From Cryobacterium gelidum (lineage in GTDB: Bacteria; Actinomycetota; Actinomycetes; Actinomycetales; Microbacteriaceae): a DNA stretch of 64,000 nucleotides. The notes below the pieces were generated by a model, which had not been told where the DNA came from, made no database searches, and saw only the letters and a list, made by a program, of their open reading frames with translations. The DNA lies in NCBI RefSeq assembly GCF_004403985.1, contig NZ_SOHL01000020.1:62001-126000 (forward strand), written 5' to 3'. This document shows positions 36,192 through 45,016 of the stretch, one piece after another; within the stretch, counting starts at the first letter, position 1; each line of letters starts with the position of its first letter. The translations under genes were made by a program, and so were the position numbers.

Positions 36192-36297
36192 CCCAGCCGT
36201 GAGTTTCGACTCGTTTCAGCGCGCCGAAAAGCGCTCGAACTTCCGGCTCGGCGACGCGTGGCGCGCTCAGGCGGTGGTGACAGGCTCGTGACCGATC
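36192..36297. repeat. Direct repeat copy 2 (osmC 3' end and downstream)
   Basis: Matches 35426-35542 in direct orientation. It covers the last codons of the real OsmC gene and about 70 bases beyond its stop. The part after the stop contains AGCGC and GCGCT arms around TTTTCGGC (minus-strand reading) and may act as the osmC terminator. Confidence 0.75.
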
Positions 36298-36749
36298 GGA
36301 AAGTTGACCGAGGCCGCGATGAAGCATTCGCGGGCAGCCTCGGCATGCAACGACTGCGCGAACTCGATCTGCTCGGGGTCGGTGATCGTCACGCGCGGCC
36401 GCAGGGTGACCGCGGTGAAGTGGCCGCCGCCCGCTGATAGCTGTTCCATGGTGCCGATCGGGGCATCCGCGTACGCCGTCACCGTGACCCCGTTGCGGGC
36501 AGCGACGTGCAGATACGACAAGAGATGGCACTGGGAAAGCGCCGCGAGCAGCAGCTCTTCGGGGTTCCACCGATCGTTGTCTCCGTGGAACGTCGGGTCG
36601 GACGAGCCTTGGATCGTCGCCTTGTCGGCGGATGCCCGACCGGCCGGCGAGATCAGATGGTCGCGCCCGTACGCCTTGTAGTGGTTCGTTCCGGTACCGC
36701 GATTCCCGGTCCACTCAACCCGCACCGCATATTCGTGCACTCCGTTCAT
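36267..36749 (-). CDS. OsmC/Ohr family protein
   Basis: Thiol peroxidase-like protein of 160 residues from the OsmC family, which reduces organic hydroperoxides. The peroxidatic cysteine is in LLAALSQCHLLSYLH and the resolving cysteine in AARECFIAAS, the expected spacing. An N-terminal arginine-containing strand and NPEELLLAAL are also typical. It is a single gene, divergent from gabT copy 2. It more closely resembles the general OsmC group than Ohr. The stop lies inside the direct repeat described at 36192-36297. Confidence 0.9.
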   Translation of the reverse strand: MNGVHEYAVRVEWTGNRGTGTNHYKAYGRDHLISPAGRASADKATIQGSSDPTFHGDNDRWNPEELLLAALSQCHLLSYLHVAARNGVTVTAYADAPIGTMEQLSAGGGHFTAVTLRPRVTITDPEQIEFAQSLHAEAARECFIAASVNFPIGHEPVTTA

Positions 36750-36792
36750 GCTTCTCCCTTGGCTCTACAAGATTCTTGCAGGACATCTCAGG

Positions 36793-36816
36793 TTTACCCC
36801 GCCAACGGTCGGTAAA
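36793..36816. promoter_or_regulatory. Inverted repeat before gabT copy 2
   Basis: Arms TTTACC (36793-36798) and GGTAAA (36811-36816) with partial inner pairing (CCG/CGG), ending just before the GGAGG ribosome site of gabT2. It could be an operator or a hairpin limiting translation; the sequence does not decide. Confidence 0.35.
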
Positions 36817-36827
36817 GTGGAGGCATC

Positions 36828-38255
36828 ATGACTGACACCCTCACAGACTCCGCCCCCATTGCCGCCGCTGACATTGCGTCCACCCAGTACGTCGTGACGC
36901 AAGAACGAAAGATCCGCACCGCGATCCCCGGTCCGATCTCGGCAGCGTTGCATGAGCGGCGCCGGGCGGTCGTCTCCGATGGTGTGAGCTCCATGCTCCC
37001 CGTCTACATTGCCAAGGCCAATGGCGCGATCGTCGTCGATGTTGACGGCAACCAGTTCATCGACCTCGGCGCCGGAATCGGAGTGACCACGATCGGCCAC
37101 ACCGAGGCAAGCGTTGTCGCGGCGGCTGTCGAACAGTCTCAGGACTTTATTCACACACTCTTCACCGTCACGCCCTACGAAGAGTATGTGCGCGTCGCCG
37201 AGCTACTCGCCGAGCACACCCCGGGGGATTTTGCGAAGAAGAGCGTGCTCATCAACTCCGGAGCCGAAGCCGTCGAGAACGGCGTGAAGATCGCCCGCAA
37301 GTACACCGGCCGTCGCGCCGTCGCCGTGCTCGACCACGCCTACCACGGTCGCACCGTGCTGACCATGGCCATGAACTATAAGGCCATGCCCTATGCCACC
37401 GGCTACGGCCCGCTCGCCAGCGACGTCTACCACGCACCGAGTTCCTACCCTTACCACGACGGTCTGACCGGTGCCGAGGCGGCCGTCCGCACCATCACGT
37501 ACCTCGACAAGGTGATCGGGGCATCCGATCTGGCCTGCCTCGTCGTCGAACCCATCCAGGGTGAGGGCGGATTCATGGTTCCAGCGGATGGCTATCTGCC
37601 GGCCCTGCAGAAATGGTGCACCGCAAACGGTGTCGTCATGATCGCCGATGAGATCCAGAGTGGCATGGCCCGCTCGGGCAAGTACTTCGCGAGCGAGCAC
37701 TTCGGCTGGATCCCCGACCTCGTCCTCACCGCCAAGGGCATTGCCGGCGGCTTCCCGCTCGCCGCTGTCACCGGCCGCGCCGAAATCATGGATGCCTCGC
37801 AGCCCGGCGGCCTCGGCGGCACCTTCGGTGGCAACCCGGTCTCCTGCGCCGCCGCCATTGCCGTGTTCGACGCGATCGAGGCCAACAATCTGCTCGGCGA
37901 GGCCGTGCGCATCGGGAAGTCCCTCACCACGGGGCTGACCGCGCTGAAGAACAAGTACGACATCATCGGCGAGATTCGCGGCCACGGCGCCATGATGGCG
38001 ATCGAGCTCGTGCAGCCAGGCACCGGAGACACCACAAAAACGCCGAACGCCGCCGCGGTGAGCGCCATCTCTACCTACGCCGGCCAGCATGGGGTTCTGC
38101 TGCTCACCGCAGGAACTTACGGCAACGTGCTGCGCTTCCTGCCGAGCCTCGCCCTGTCCGATTCCCTGATCATCGACGCCCTCTCGGTGATCGACGACGC
38201 CATCGCCGCGCACGCTGCAGCGCTTACCGCAGCGCTTACCGCGTCGTCACACTAA
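36828..38255 (+). CDS. gabT: 4-aminobutyrate aminotransferase, copy 2
   Basis: Second GABA aminotransferase, 475 residues, closely similar to copy 1 throughout. The PLP lysine is K303 in LTAKGIAGG. It has NSGAEAVENGVKIAR and MIADEIQSGMARSG. The extra length is an N-terminal 25-residue leader and a C-terminal Ala-rich tail with a repeated AALTA unit. GGAGG lies just before the ATG. An asparaginase gene follows after 4 bases, so the two should be one transcript. Having two copies may reflect different substrates, such as GABA and 5-aminovalerate. Confidence 0.92.
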   Translation: MTDTLTDSAPIAAADIASTQYVVTQERKIRTAIPGPISAALHERRRAVVSDGVSSMLPVYIAKANGAIVVDVDGNQFIDLGAGIGVTTIGHTEASVVAAAVEQSQDFIHTLFTVTPYEEYVRVAELLAEHTPGDFAKKSVLINSGAEAVENGVKIARKYTGRRAVAVLDHAYHGRTVLTMAMNYKAMPYATGYGPLASDVYHAPSSYPYHDGLTGAEAAVRTITYLDKVIGASDLACLVVEPIQGEGGFMVPADGYLPALQKWCTANGVVMIADEIQSGMARSGKYFASEHFGWIPDLVLTAKGIAGGFPLAAVTGRAEIMDASQPGGLGGTFGGNPVSCAAAIAVFDAIEANNLLGEAVRIGKSLTTGLTALKNKYDIIGEIRGHGAMMAIELVQPGTGDTTKTPNAAAVSAISTYAGQHGVLLLTAGTYGNVLRFLPSLALSDSLIIDALSVIDDAIAAHAAALTAALTASSH

Positions 38256-38259
38256 CGCC

Positions 38260-39252
38260 GTGACGGAAACTTTCACGGTCGACGACTCCGTCGAGCTCGC
38301 CGTCGTCGAGCGCAGCGGCTTCGTCGAATCCCGGCACGCCGGTGCGGCGATCGTGCTCGGCACCAACGGTGAGGTGCTGCGGGCGCTCGGCGACGTGACC
38401 AGCCCGGTCTTTCCACGTTCGGCGATGAAACCGTTCCAGGCCGTTGCGGTCATGGCGAGCGGCGCCGACCTGCGGGGGGCGGACGCTGCCATCGCCACCG
38501 CCAGTCACAGCGGCACCGCCGCCCACGTCGATCTCGTTCGCGGGCTCCTCTCCCGGGCCGGAGTGCCCGAGACAGCTCTCGCCTGCCCGACGGCCTGGCC
38601 GATCGACTCCGCCGCCCGCGACGCCCTCGTACGCCTCGGTGCCAGCAAAGCACCGGTGTACATGGAGTGCTCGGGCAAACATGCGGCGATGCTCGTGGCG
38701 TGCCAGCAGAACGGCTGGGCTGTGGAGGGCTATTTAAACCCTGCGCATCCGCTGCAAAAACGCATTCTCGACGTGCTCGAACGCTTCACCGGCGAACGAC
38801 CGTTGGCGTCGGGCGTCGACGGCTGTGGCGCCCCCGTGCACGCGATCTCCCTCACCGGGCTGGCCCGAGGCATCGCGCGCATTGCCACGAGCAAGTCCAA
38901 CTCACCGTTTGCGATTTACCGCGAGGCGGGTTTTCTTGCCGAAGCGGTGCGCGCCAATGGCTGGGTCGTGGCCGGACCAGGCCACTCCGACAGCATCGTG
39001 ATCGACCGGCTCGGTCTGTTCATGAAGGGCGGCGCCGAGGGCATCATGGTTGCCGCAGCCGAGAACGGCACCACCGTGGCCCTGAAAATCCTCGACGGCA
39101 ACCTTCGCGCCGCCGCGGCGGTCGCGCTGAGCCTGCTGGCCGATGCCGGCGCAATCGCTCGAACGGATGTCGCCGAGCTGCTGCCCGAGCTGGGTCTCAC
39201 CGTGACCGGCGGCGGACGGCCGGTGGGAGAGATTCGCGCCTGTTACGTCTAG
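38260..39252 (+). CDS. L-asparaginase, Rhizobium etli (class 3, Asparaginase_II) type
   Basis: Hydrolyses asparagine to aspartate and ammonia. The 330-residue protein belongs to the PF06089-type family, not the classical E. coli fold. The catalytic SxxK pair is seen in RSAMKPFQ, and the zinc-site residues in MECSGKHAAM and GVDGCGAP match those of the R. etli enzyme. The start is a GTG at 38260, 4 bases after gabT2, so the two nitrogen-releasing enzymes are probably co-expressed. An intergenic nested palindrome follows. Confidence 0.9.
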   Translation: MTETFTVDDSVELAVVERSGFVESRHAGAAIVLGTNGEVLRALGDVTSPVFPRSAMKPFQAVAVMASGADLRGADAAIATASHSGTAAHVDLVRGLLSRAGVPETALACPTAWPIDSAARDALVRLGASKAPVYMECSGKHAAMLVACQQNGWAVEGYLNPAHPLQKRILDVLERFTGERPLASGVDGCGAPVHAISLTGLARGIARIATSKSNSPFAIYREAGFLAEAVRANGWVVAGPGHSDSIVIDRLGLFMKGGAEGIMVAAAENGTTVALKILDGNLRAAAAVALSLLADAGAIARTDVAELLPELGLTVTGGGRPVGEIRACYV

Positions 39253-39308
39253 CCGGTTCGGCCGGGCGGGGCGATGCGGTCGAAGCCGGCCGTCGATGAC
39301 TATGCGGT

Positions 39309-39355
39309 ACGTGGTCGAACGGTGCGTGGCGATCGCCCACCCACATCGACCACGT
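39309..39355. terminator. Nested palindrome between converging asparaginase and potC genes
   Basis: Perfect 10-base arms ACGTGGTCGA (39309-39318) and TCGACCACGT (39346-39355) enclose a perfect 10-base palindrome GGCGATCGCC (39328-39337). A second GC-rich inverted repeat, GGTCA/TGACC, lies at 39375-39409. Position between converging genes suggests bidirectional termination, but there is no T-run. Confidence 0.5.
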
Positions 39356-39443
39356 CGACAGAACGTATCGATCCGGTCAGCGGCAGGCCGGCGCCGGCGC
39401 CGGGTTGACCAGCGGGTCGAGGCTTTTCACGGTGCCGGGTGGG

Positions 39444-40250
39444 TCAGCTGAGCTTGGCCAGCCGCCGCGCCTTCGCCGCCCCCGACACCTGCACCGTGAC
39501 GACGACGACGAGCGCGAGAATGAACACGGCCGAGGCGAGCACGTTAGCTTCGGCCGGAATGCCGCGCGCCGCCGATATGTAGATGTACTTGGGAAAAGTC
39601 GTCACCGCTCCGGAGTTGAAATTCGTGATGATGAAGTCGTCGAACGATAACGCGAACGACAACAGCGCGGCCGCCAGAATGCCGGGCAGTAGCAGCGGAA
39701 AAGTGATGCGCGCGAACACCTGCCAGGCGGAGCCGTACAGGTCGCGGCCAGCCTCCTCCAATGCGGGGTCAAGGCTCGCGACACGCGCCTTGACGGTGAC
39801 CACCACGAAGCTGATGCAGAACATGGTGTGCGCGAGAATGATCGTCAGCATGTCTTTCGGAACACCGAGCGACAGAAACTGTGCGGCCAGGCCGGCGCCG
39901 AGGACGACCTCGGGGGTGGCCATCGGCAGAAACAGGAGCAAGCTGGTTTGCGACCGAAACTTGAACCGGTAGCGCACGATGGCGATCGCGATCATGGTGC
40001 CCAGGGTGGTGGCTGCGACCGTGGCCACGGCTCCGATGAACAGGCTGTTGCCGAAGGCCTGGCAGACGGCGCCGTTTTGTACGTTGCAGACATTGAGCCA
40101 CTTGTCGAAGGTGAAACCGCGCCAGGTGATGTTCGATTTGAGCGAGTCGTTGAACGAGTAGACGAAGGTGTAGCCGATCGGAATCATCAGAAACAACAGC
40201 GCCAGACCGCTGTACACGGGCAGCAGCCACTTGCCGAGGGAGAGCTTCAC
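39444..40250 (-). CDS. potC: Polyamine-type ABC transporter permease PotC
   Basis: Inner-membrane permease of a spermidine/putrescine-type importer, 268 residues with six expected transmembrane segments. The ATPase-contact EAA loop reads LEEAGRDLYGSAWQVF (about 160-175). The N-terminal FNDSLKSNITWRGFTFDKW segment matches PotC and similar permeases. Its ATG overlaps the potB stop, making it the last gene of the D-A-B-C operon. Confidence 0.92.
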   Translation of the reverse strand: MKLSLGKWLLPVYSGLALLFLMIPIGYTFVYSFNDSLKSNITWRGFTFDKWLNVCNVQNGAVCQAFGNSLFIGAVATVAATTLGTMIAIAIVRYRFKFRSQTSLLLFLPMATPEVVLGAGLAAQFLSLGVPKDMLTIILAHTMFCISFVVVTVKARVASLDPALEEAGRDLYGSAWQVFARITFPLLLPGILAAALLSFALSFDDFIITNFNSGAVTTFPKYIYISAARGIPAEANVLASAVFILALVVVVTVQVSGAAKARRLAKLS

Positions 40251-41179
40251 AGCAGTTCCTCCGTTCCGGATCGTTTGACGTAGATGCTGACGATCACGAG
40301 GATAACCGTCATTAGAATGATCGACAGGGCCGCCGCTGAGGGGTAGTTCTGCAGCACGAGAAAGTTCGCCTCGATCACGTTTCCCATCATCTGGGTGCCG
40401 GTACCACCGAGAAAGTCGCGGCTGGCGTTGATATAGTCACCGGCCGCTGGAATGAAGGTGAGGAGGGTGCCCGCCACGATGCCGGGCATGGACAGCGGAA
40501 TGGTGATCTTGCGAAACACCTGGAACGGGCTCGCGTAGAGGTCATTGCCAGCTTCAAGGTAGCGCACGTCGAGTCGTTCGAGCGTCGTATACAGCGGCAG
40601 GGTCATGAACGGAATGAAGTTGTAGGTCAGGCCGAAGATCACCGAGAAAGCGGTACCGGTCACGTGCGCTTCCGGCCCCAGCAGGGATAACGCCTTCAAC
40701 GACTGCACGACGAAAGACTCATCGGAGAACAGCTGCTTCCAGGCCAGGGTGCGCAGCAGAAAGCTGATGAAGAAGGGCGCGATCACGAGCACGAGCATGA
40801 GACTTTGCAACAGCGGCCACTTTCGGGCCTTCACACCGATGAAATAGGCGAGTGGGTAGCTGATCAGCAACGCGAAGAACGTGGCGGCCAACGCGTAGCT
40901 GAATGACCGCACGATGTGCGGCCAGTAGGTCGTGACGACCTCGACATAGTTCTGCCAGCGGAAGGCGTAGTCGAATTGGCCGATATCGCCGAACTCCCGC
41001 GGCGACTGGAACGACGTCAGCAGCAACGACACCAGCGGCGTGAGAAAGAACAGCACCAGATAGAGGATGCCCGGCAACAGCAGGAACAGCGCCACCGGGC
41101 TGCGACGCCGAGCGACCGGATCGGTCGACGGCGCGGCCGTAGCGGACGGGGCTGTCGAAGAAAATGCGGCGAAGGCCAT
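40247..41179 (-). CDS. potB: Polyamine-type ABC transporter permease PotB
   Basis: Partner permease of 310 residues. After a Ser/Ala/Pro-rich N-terminus come six transmembrane segments, with the EAA loop LEAGNDLYASPFQVFRK near residue 215. The SFVVQSL and FIPFMTLPLYTTLERLD segments are typical of PotB. It starts 2 bases after potA ends and overlaps potC by 4 bases. Confidence 0.92.
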   Translation of the reverse strand: MAFAAFSSTAPSATAAPSTDPVARRRSPVALFLLLPGILYLVLFFLTPLVSLLLTSFQSPREFGDIGQFDYAFRWQNYVEVVTTYWPHIVRSFSYALAATFFALLISYPLAYFIGVKARKWPLLQSLMLVLVIAPFFISFLLRTLAWKQLFSDESFVVQSLKALSLLGPEAHVTGTAFSVIFGLTYNFIPFMTLPLYTTLERLDVRYLEAGNDLYASPFQVFRKITIPLSMPGIVAGTLLTFIPAAGDYINASRDFLGGTGTQMMGNVIEANFLVLQNYPSAAALSIILMTVILVIVSIYVKRSGTEELL

Positions 41180-41181
41180 CG

Positions 41182-42381
41182 CTACGCCTCCTCAAACTCC
41201 GTGATCAGCGAGGACCGACGCTGCTGCGCGATGGTCTTCGTGTCGAGGTCCGCCTCAAACCGCGGCGCATCGGTGGGATCGTCGTCGAGTCCGAAGCCGT
41301 GGTTGACGTTCCAGCTGAGCCAGACCTCAGCGCCGACGTGCGCGGCCGGTCCGAAGGCCATGTTCTGGGCGAACACGACCAGGGTGCCAATTCCGGGCAC
41401 GGCCACGAGGTACTGCGTACTGACCCCGCTGAACGACACGTCGATGACCCTGCCCGGCCCGAGCACGTTGCGGCCATCGGAGTACGTCGGCGCGACGTCG
41501 TGCAGCGTGAGTTTTTCGGGGCGCACACCGATCGTGACCGCGCCCGACACCCGGTGTGCACGCTCAAGCGGCACAACGATCTTCTGCCCAGAAACGTCCA
41601 CCGCGATGGCGGTACCCGTGGTGGAGACGACCGGGCCGGTGAACAGGTTGGACTGGCCGAGAAAATTCGCGACGAACGCGGTTTTGGGCAATTCGTAGAG
41701 CTGCTGCGGTTCGCCCATTTGTTCGATGCGGCCCTTGTTCATGACCGCGATAATGTCGGCCATGGTCATGGCCTCCTCCTGATCGTGCGTCACGTGCAGG
41801 AAGGTGAGGCCGACCTCTTCCTGGATGGTCTTCAGCTCAAGCTGCATTTGACGTCGCAGCTTGAGGTCGAGGGCCCCGAGCGGCTCGTCAAGCAGAAGCA
41901 GCGCCGGTCGGTTGACGATGGCGCGGGCCAGGGCCACTCGCTGCTGCTGGCCGCCGGAAAGTTGCTGTGGCCTGCGGTGGGCAAGGTGATCAAGCTCCAC
42001 CAGGAGCAGTGCCTCGTGTGCCTTGGCGACCGGATCGCCGATCTTGCGTCGGCGTAGCCCGAATGCGACGTTCTCCAGCACGGTCATGTGCGGAAAGAGA
42101 GCATAGCTCTGGAACACGGTGTTGACCGGGCGCTGGAAGGATTTCTGATTCGTCACATCCGCTCCGCCGATGAGGATTCGGCCACCGGTGGGTTCTTCCA
42201 GTCCGGCGACCAGCCGCAGGGTCGTCGTCTTGCCGCAGCCGGAGGGGCCGAGCAGCGCAAAGAACGACCCGGCCGGAATGGTGAGGTTGAGATTTTCAAT
42301 GGCGGTGAACCCGGGGAAACGTTTCTCGATACCGACCAGTTGCAGGTCGGCGCCACGATCAGCGAACGCACCGATGGTCAT
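41182..42381 (-). CDS. potA: Polyamine-type ABC transporter ATPase PotA
   Basis: ATP-binding subunit of 399 residues. Walker A is GPSGCGKTT (about 45-53), the signature [14 protein letters not shown] and Walker [13 protein letters not shown] are intact, and a C-terminal TOBE domain follows (IGVRPEKL). The long C-terminal tail after about 350 is Asp/Glu-rich. The start ATG overlaps the last base of the upstream binding-protein gene. Substrate class is inferred from the whole operon. Confidence 0.94.
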   Translation of the reverse strand: MTIGAFADRGADLQLVGIEKRFPGFTAIENLNLTIPAGSFFALLGPSGCGKTTTLRLVAGLEEPTGGRILIGGADVTNQKSFQRPVNTVFQSYALFPHMTVLENVAFGLRRRKIGDPVAKAHEALLLVELDHLAHRRPQQLSGGQQQRVALARAIVNRPALLLLDEPLGALDLKLRRQMQLELKTIQEEVGLTFLHVTHDQEEAMTMADIIAVMNKGRIEQMGEPQQLYELPKTAFVANFLGQSNLFTGPVVSTTGTAIAVDVSGQKIVVPLERAHRVSGAVTIGVRPEKLTLHDVAPTYSDGRNVLGPGRVIDVSFSGVSTQYLVAVPGIGTLVVFAQNMAFGPAAHVGAEVWLSWNVNHGFGLDDDPTDAPRFEADLDTKTIAQQRRSSLITEFEEA

Positions 42382-43598
42382 CAGGCTGCACCCAGCAGAA
42401 TCGACTGGAACTGTCCGTTGAAGGTTTGTTCCTCCGCGCCATCGAGACCTCGGAAGACGTAAGCGTTGGCGAGGGTCGCGTCATCGGGAAAGATCAGCGA
42501 ATCTTCGGCCAGTAACGGGTCGATGGCCATCATGGCTTGCTTGGCGCCAGCGACGGGGGTGATGTAGTTGACGTATGCGGCGACCTCGGCGGCGACGGCC
42601 GGGTCGTAGTAGTAGTTGATGAGTTCTTCGACGTTCTTCTTGCCGGGCGAGCCGATCGGCACCACAAAGTTGTCGTTCCAGAGCGTGCCGCCTTTTTCGG
42701 GAACGATGAAGCCCCATTTGTCGCCATTTTCAGCGTTGAGCTGCACGATATCTCCCGACCAGACGATGGCGGCGAGAGTATCTTCGTTCGCGAGGTCCTC
42801 CTTGTAGGAGTTGCCCTTGATGTTGCGAATCTGGCCGTCGGAGACCCGCTTCTTGAACTCGTCAATGGCGGCGGTGAATTCCTCCTCGCCCCATTTGCCG
42901 GAAATGTCGATGCCCTGATCGAGCATGATCAGGCCCATGGTGTCGCGCATTTCGGAGAGTACACCGACGCGGCCCTTCAGCTCAGGGGCCCACAGGTCTT
43001 CGACCGACTTGAGTCCCTGCGGATACTTCTCCTTGTTCCAGGCCAGGCCGGCGAAACCGCCCTGCCACGGCACGCTCATGGTCCGGCCCGGATCGAAGTC
43101 GACGTTCTGCAGGGACGGCAGCAGGTTGGCAAGGTTGGGAATGTTGGCGTGGTCCAGTTCCTGGGTGTAACCAAACCGAATCATGCGGCTGACCATCCAG
43201 TCGGTCAGGCAGGCGACATCGGCGCCGATGTCCTGTCCGAGGGCGAGCTGGTCCTTCACCTTGCCGTAGTAGGAGTTGTTGTCATCGACGGCCTCGGTGT
43301 ACTTGACCGAAATGCCGGTCTGCGCCTTGAACGCGTCGAGGGTCGGATAGCTGCCGGCATCATCCACGTCGATGTACAGCGCCCAATTGTCCCAGCGGAG
43401 GGTCTTGTTGGTGGCCGAGGTATCGGCCGCAGCGGTAGGTTTGGCCGCGGCTCCGGACGAGCACGCGGCCAGCGTGATAGCGGTCGCACCGGCACCGGCA
43501 CCGGCCAGCAACGTGCGACGGCCCATTTGAGTGTTCTGCGCCTGACGAATGAGCTGGCGGATCATGGGATCGGCGGGCAGCGGCTTGGACTTCATCAT
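42381..43598 (-). CDS. potD: Polyamine-binding lipoprotein PotD
   Basis: Substrate-binding protein of 405 residues, first gene of the operon. The N-terminus carries MGRRTLLAGAG (RR at 27-28) and a lipobox LAAC (Cys46), so export may use the Tat route before lipidation. The mature part shows the PotD fold: LRWDNWALYID, VDDNNSYYGKVKD, CLTDWMVSRM and SVPWQGGFAGLAWN. The ATG at 43598 (or 43595) is preceded by AGGAGA. With the nearby aldehyde dehydrogenase and aminotransferases, putrescine or spermidine is the likely ligand. Confidence 0.92.
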   Translation of the reverse strand: MMKSKPLPADPMIRQLIRQAQNTQMGRRTLLAGAGAGATAITLAACSSGAAAKPTAAADTSATNKTLRWDNWALYIDVDDAGSYPTLDAFKAQTGISVKYTEAVDDNNSYYGKVKDQLALGQDIGADVACLTDWMVSRMIRFGYTQELDHANIPNLANLLPSLQNVDFDPGRTMSVPWQGGFAGLAWNKEKYPQGLKSVEDLWAPELKGRVGVLSEMRDTMGLIMLDQGIDISGKWGEEEFTAAIDEFKKRVSDGQIRNIKGNSYKEDLANEDTLAAIVWSGDIVQLNAENGDKWGFIVPEKGGTLWNDNFVVPIGSPGKKNVEELINYYYDPAVAAEVAAYVNYITPVAGAKQAMMAIDPLLAEDSLIFPDDATLANAYVFRGLDGAEEQTFNGQFQSILLGAA

Positions 43599-43669
43599 GG
43601 TTCTCCTAGCATTCTGGGCACGCACACGGTCGGCACTCGCTGCGTTGCGAGTTGGTCGATAATTGCACA

Positions 43670-43692
43670 TTTCGGTGGTGGACACACCGAAA
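43670..43692. promoter_or_regulatory. Perfect inverted repeat upstream of potD
   Basis: Eight-base arms TTTCGGTG (43670-43677) and CACCGAAA (43685-43692) with a 7-base spacer, about 70 bases before the potD start and 160 before ald. Its symmetry suits a dimeric repressor site or an mRNA leader hairpin. Confidence 0.5.
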
Positions 43693-43706
43693 AGAGTTCT
43701 AAACAG

Positions 43707-43736
43707 TGATTTTGAAACCGATTTGTCACGAAATCA
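43707..43736. promoter_or_regulatory. Candidate Lrp-type site upstream of potD/ald
   Basis: TGATTT (43707-43712) and AAATCA (43731-43736) arms with an 18-base spacer; a nested GATTT/AAATC pair is also present (43720-43735). A matching arrangement with a 19-base spacer lies at the aldehyde dehydrogenase/Lrp promoter (51531-51563). Confidence 0.4.
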
Positions 43737-43849
43737 GCACAAACTCTCAACATCCGCCCTCGAAATCACCCGTTCTTCGCGACTAGGGTGGTGGCGAGAA
43801 GTGGCGCTGAACGCTTCGACTGAGGAGCACGCTTCACGAGAGGAACACC

Positions 43850-44965
43850 ATGAGAATCGCCATTCCGACCGAGATTAAGAACAATGAGTTTCGGGTCGCG
43901 ATCACCCCGGCGGGAGTGCATGACCTCGTGCTGCACGGTCAGGATGTGCTCGTACAGGCCGGTGCCGGCATAGGTTCCTCGATCAGTGATGAGCAGTACG
44001 CGGCGGCCGGTGCGACGATTCTGCCGGACGCCGCAAGCATCTGGGCGGCCGCCGACCTGCTGCTCAAGGTCAAGGAACCCGTCGCGAGCGAGTACGGCTA
44101 TTTTCGCGCCGACCTGGTGCTGTTCACCTACCTGCATCTCGCCGCCGAACCGGATCTGACCCGGGCATTGCTCGCCAGCGGTGTCACCGCGATCGCTTAT
44201 GAAACCGTGCAGTTGCCCTCGCAGGCCTTGCCGTTGTTGGCGCCGATGAGCGAAGTCGCCGGCCGCCTGGCGCCGATCGTCGGGGCCAATGCCATGCTCA
44301 AGCCGAACGGCGGTCCTGGCCTGTTGGTGCCCGGCGTTCCGGGCACCCATCCGGCGAAGATCGTCGTGCTCGGCGGCGGTGTCGCCGGCACCGCCGCGAT
44401 GCAGATGTCGCTTGGTCTCGGCGCTGAGGTCAGCGTACTGGACACCAACTTGTTTCGACTGCGTGAGATCGACGCCCTGCACTTCGGCCGGGTGAAGACC
44501 ATCGCCTCGAACAGCTTCGAGATCGACAGGGCCGCATCGGAGGCCGATATGGTTATCGGCTCGGTGTTGATTCCGGGCGCCAAGGCCCCCAAGCTGATCA
44601 GTAACGAGCTCGTGGCTCGGATGAAGCCGGGCAGCGTACTCGTGGACATCGCCGTCGACCAGGGTGGCTGCTTTGCCGACAGCCACCCGACCACTCACGC
44701 CGACCCCACCTTCACCGTGCACCGGTCGTTGTTCTACTGCGTGGCGAACATGCCCGGCGCCGTGCCGCATACCTCGACCTATGCCCTGACGAATGCGACG
44801 CTGCCCTATGTGCGTGCTCTTGCCACTCTCGGTTGGGTCAACGCCCTGCGGGCGGACTCCGCGCTGGCCCGAGGGCTCAATACCTTCGATGGGCGGCTGA
44901 CCAGCGCTCCCGTCGCGCTCGCCCACGGATTACCGCACCAGGCCGTGGCCGAGGCTCTTCGCTAG
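43850..44965 (+). CDS. ald: Alanine dehydrogenase
   Basis: Interconverts alanine and pyruvate with NAD and ammonia. The 371-residue protein has EIKNNEFRVAITPAGV at the N-terminus, LLKVKEP with the substrate lysine, TYLHLA with the catalytic His, and the NAD motif VLGGGVAGTAA near 172-182. DIAVDQGGC further on is typical. GAGAGGAAC precedes the ATG. It is divergent from the pot operon, with 251 bases between the starts holding two inverted repeats. Confidence 0.95.
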   Translation: MRIAIPTEIKNNEFRVAITPAGVHDLVLHGQDVLVQAGAGIGSSISDEQYAAAGATILPDAASIWAAADLLLKVKEPVASEYGYFRADLVLFTYLHLAAEPDLTRALLASGVTAIAYETVQLPSQALPLLAPMSEVAGRLAPIVGANAMLKPNGGPGLLVPGVPGTHPAKIVVLGGGVAGTAAMQMSLGLGAEVSVLDTNLFRLREIDALHFGRVKTIASNSFEIDRAASEADMVIGSVLIPGAKAPKLISNELVARMKPGSVLVDIAVDQGGCFADSHPTTHADPTFTVHRSLFYCVANMPGAVPHTSTYALTNATLPYVRALATLGWVNALRADSALARGLNTFDGRLTSAPVALAHGLPHQAVAEALR

Positions 44966-44969
44966 CAAC

Positions 44970-45016
44970 ACCGGTCGGGCCGGTCACCGGTCGGGCCGTC
45001 ACCGGTCGGGCCTGTC
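44970..45016. repeat. Three tandem 15-16 base repeats between ald and the FtsK-like gene
   Basis: Units ACCGGTCGGGCCGGTC (44970), ACCGGTCGGGCCGTC (44986) and ACCGGTCGGGCCTGTC (45001). The array includes the stop codon and last codons of the minus-strand gene (GDRPDR). Length changes here would alter that C-terminus. Confidence 0.85.

Noticed and set aside
44970-45016. CRISPR-like array
   Set aside because: The units are 15-16 bases and contiguous, with no spacers and no cas genes.
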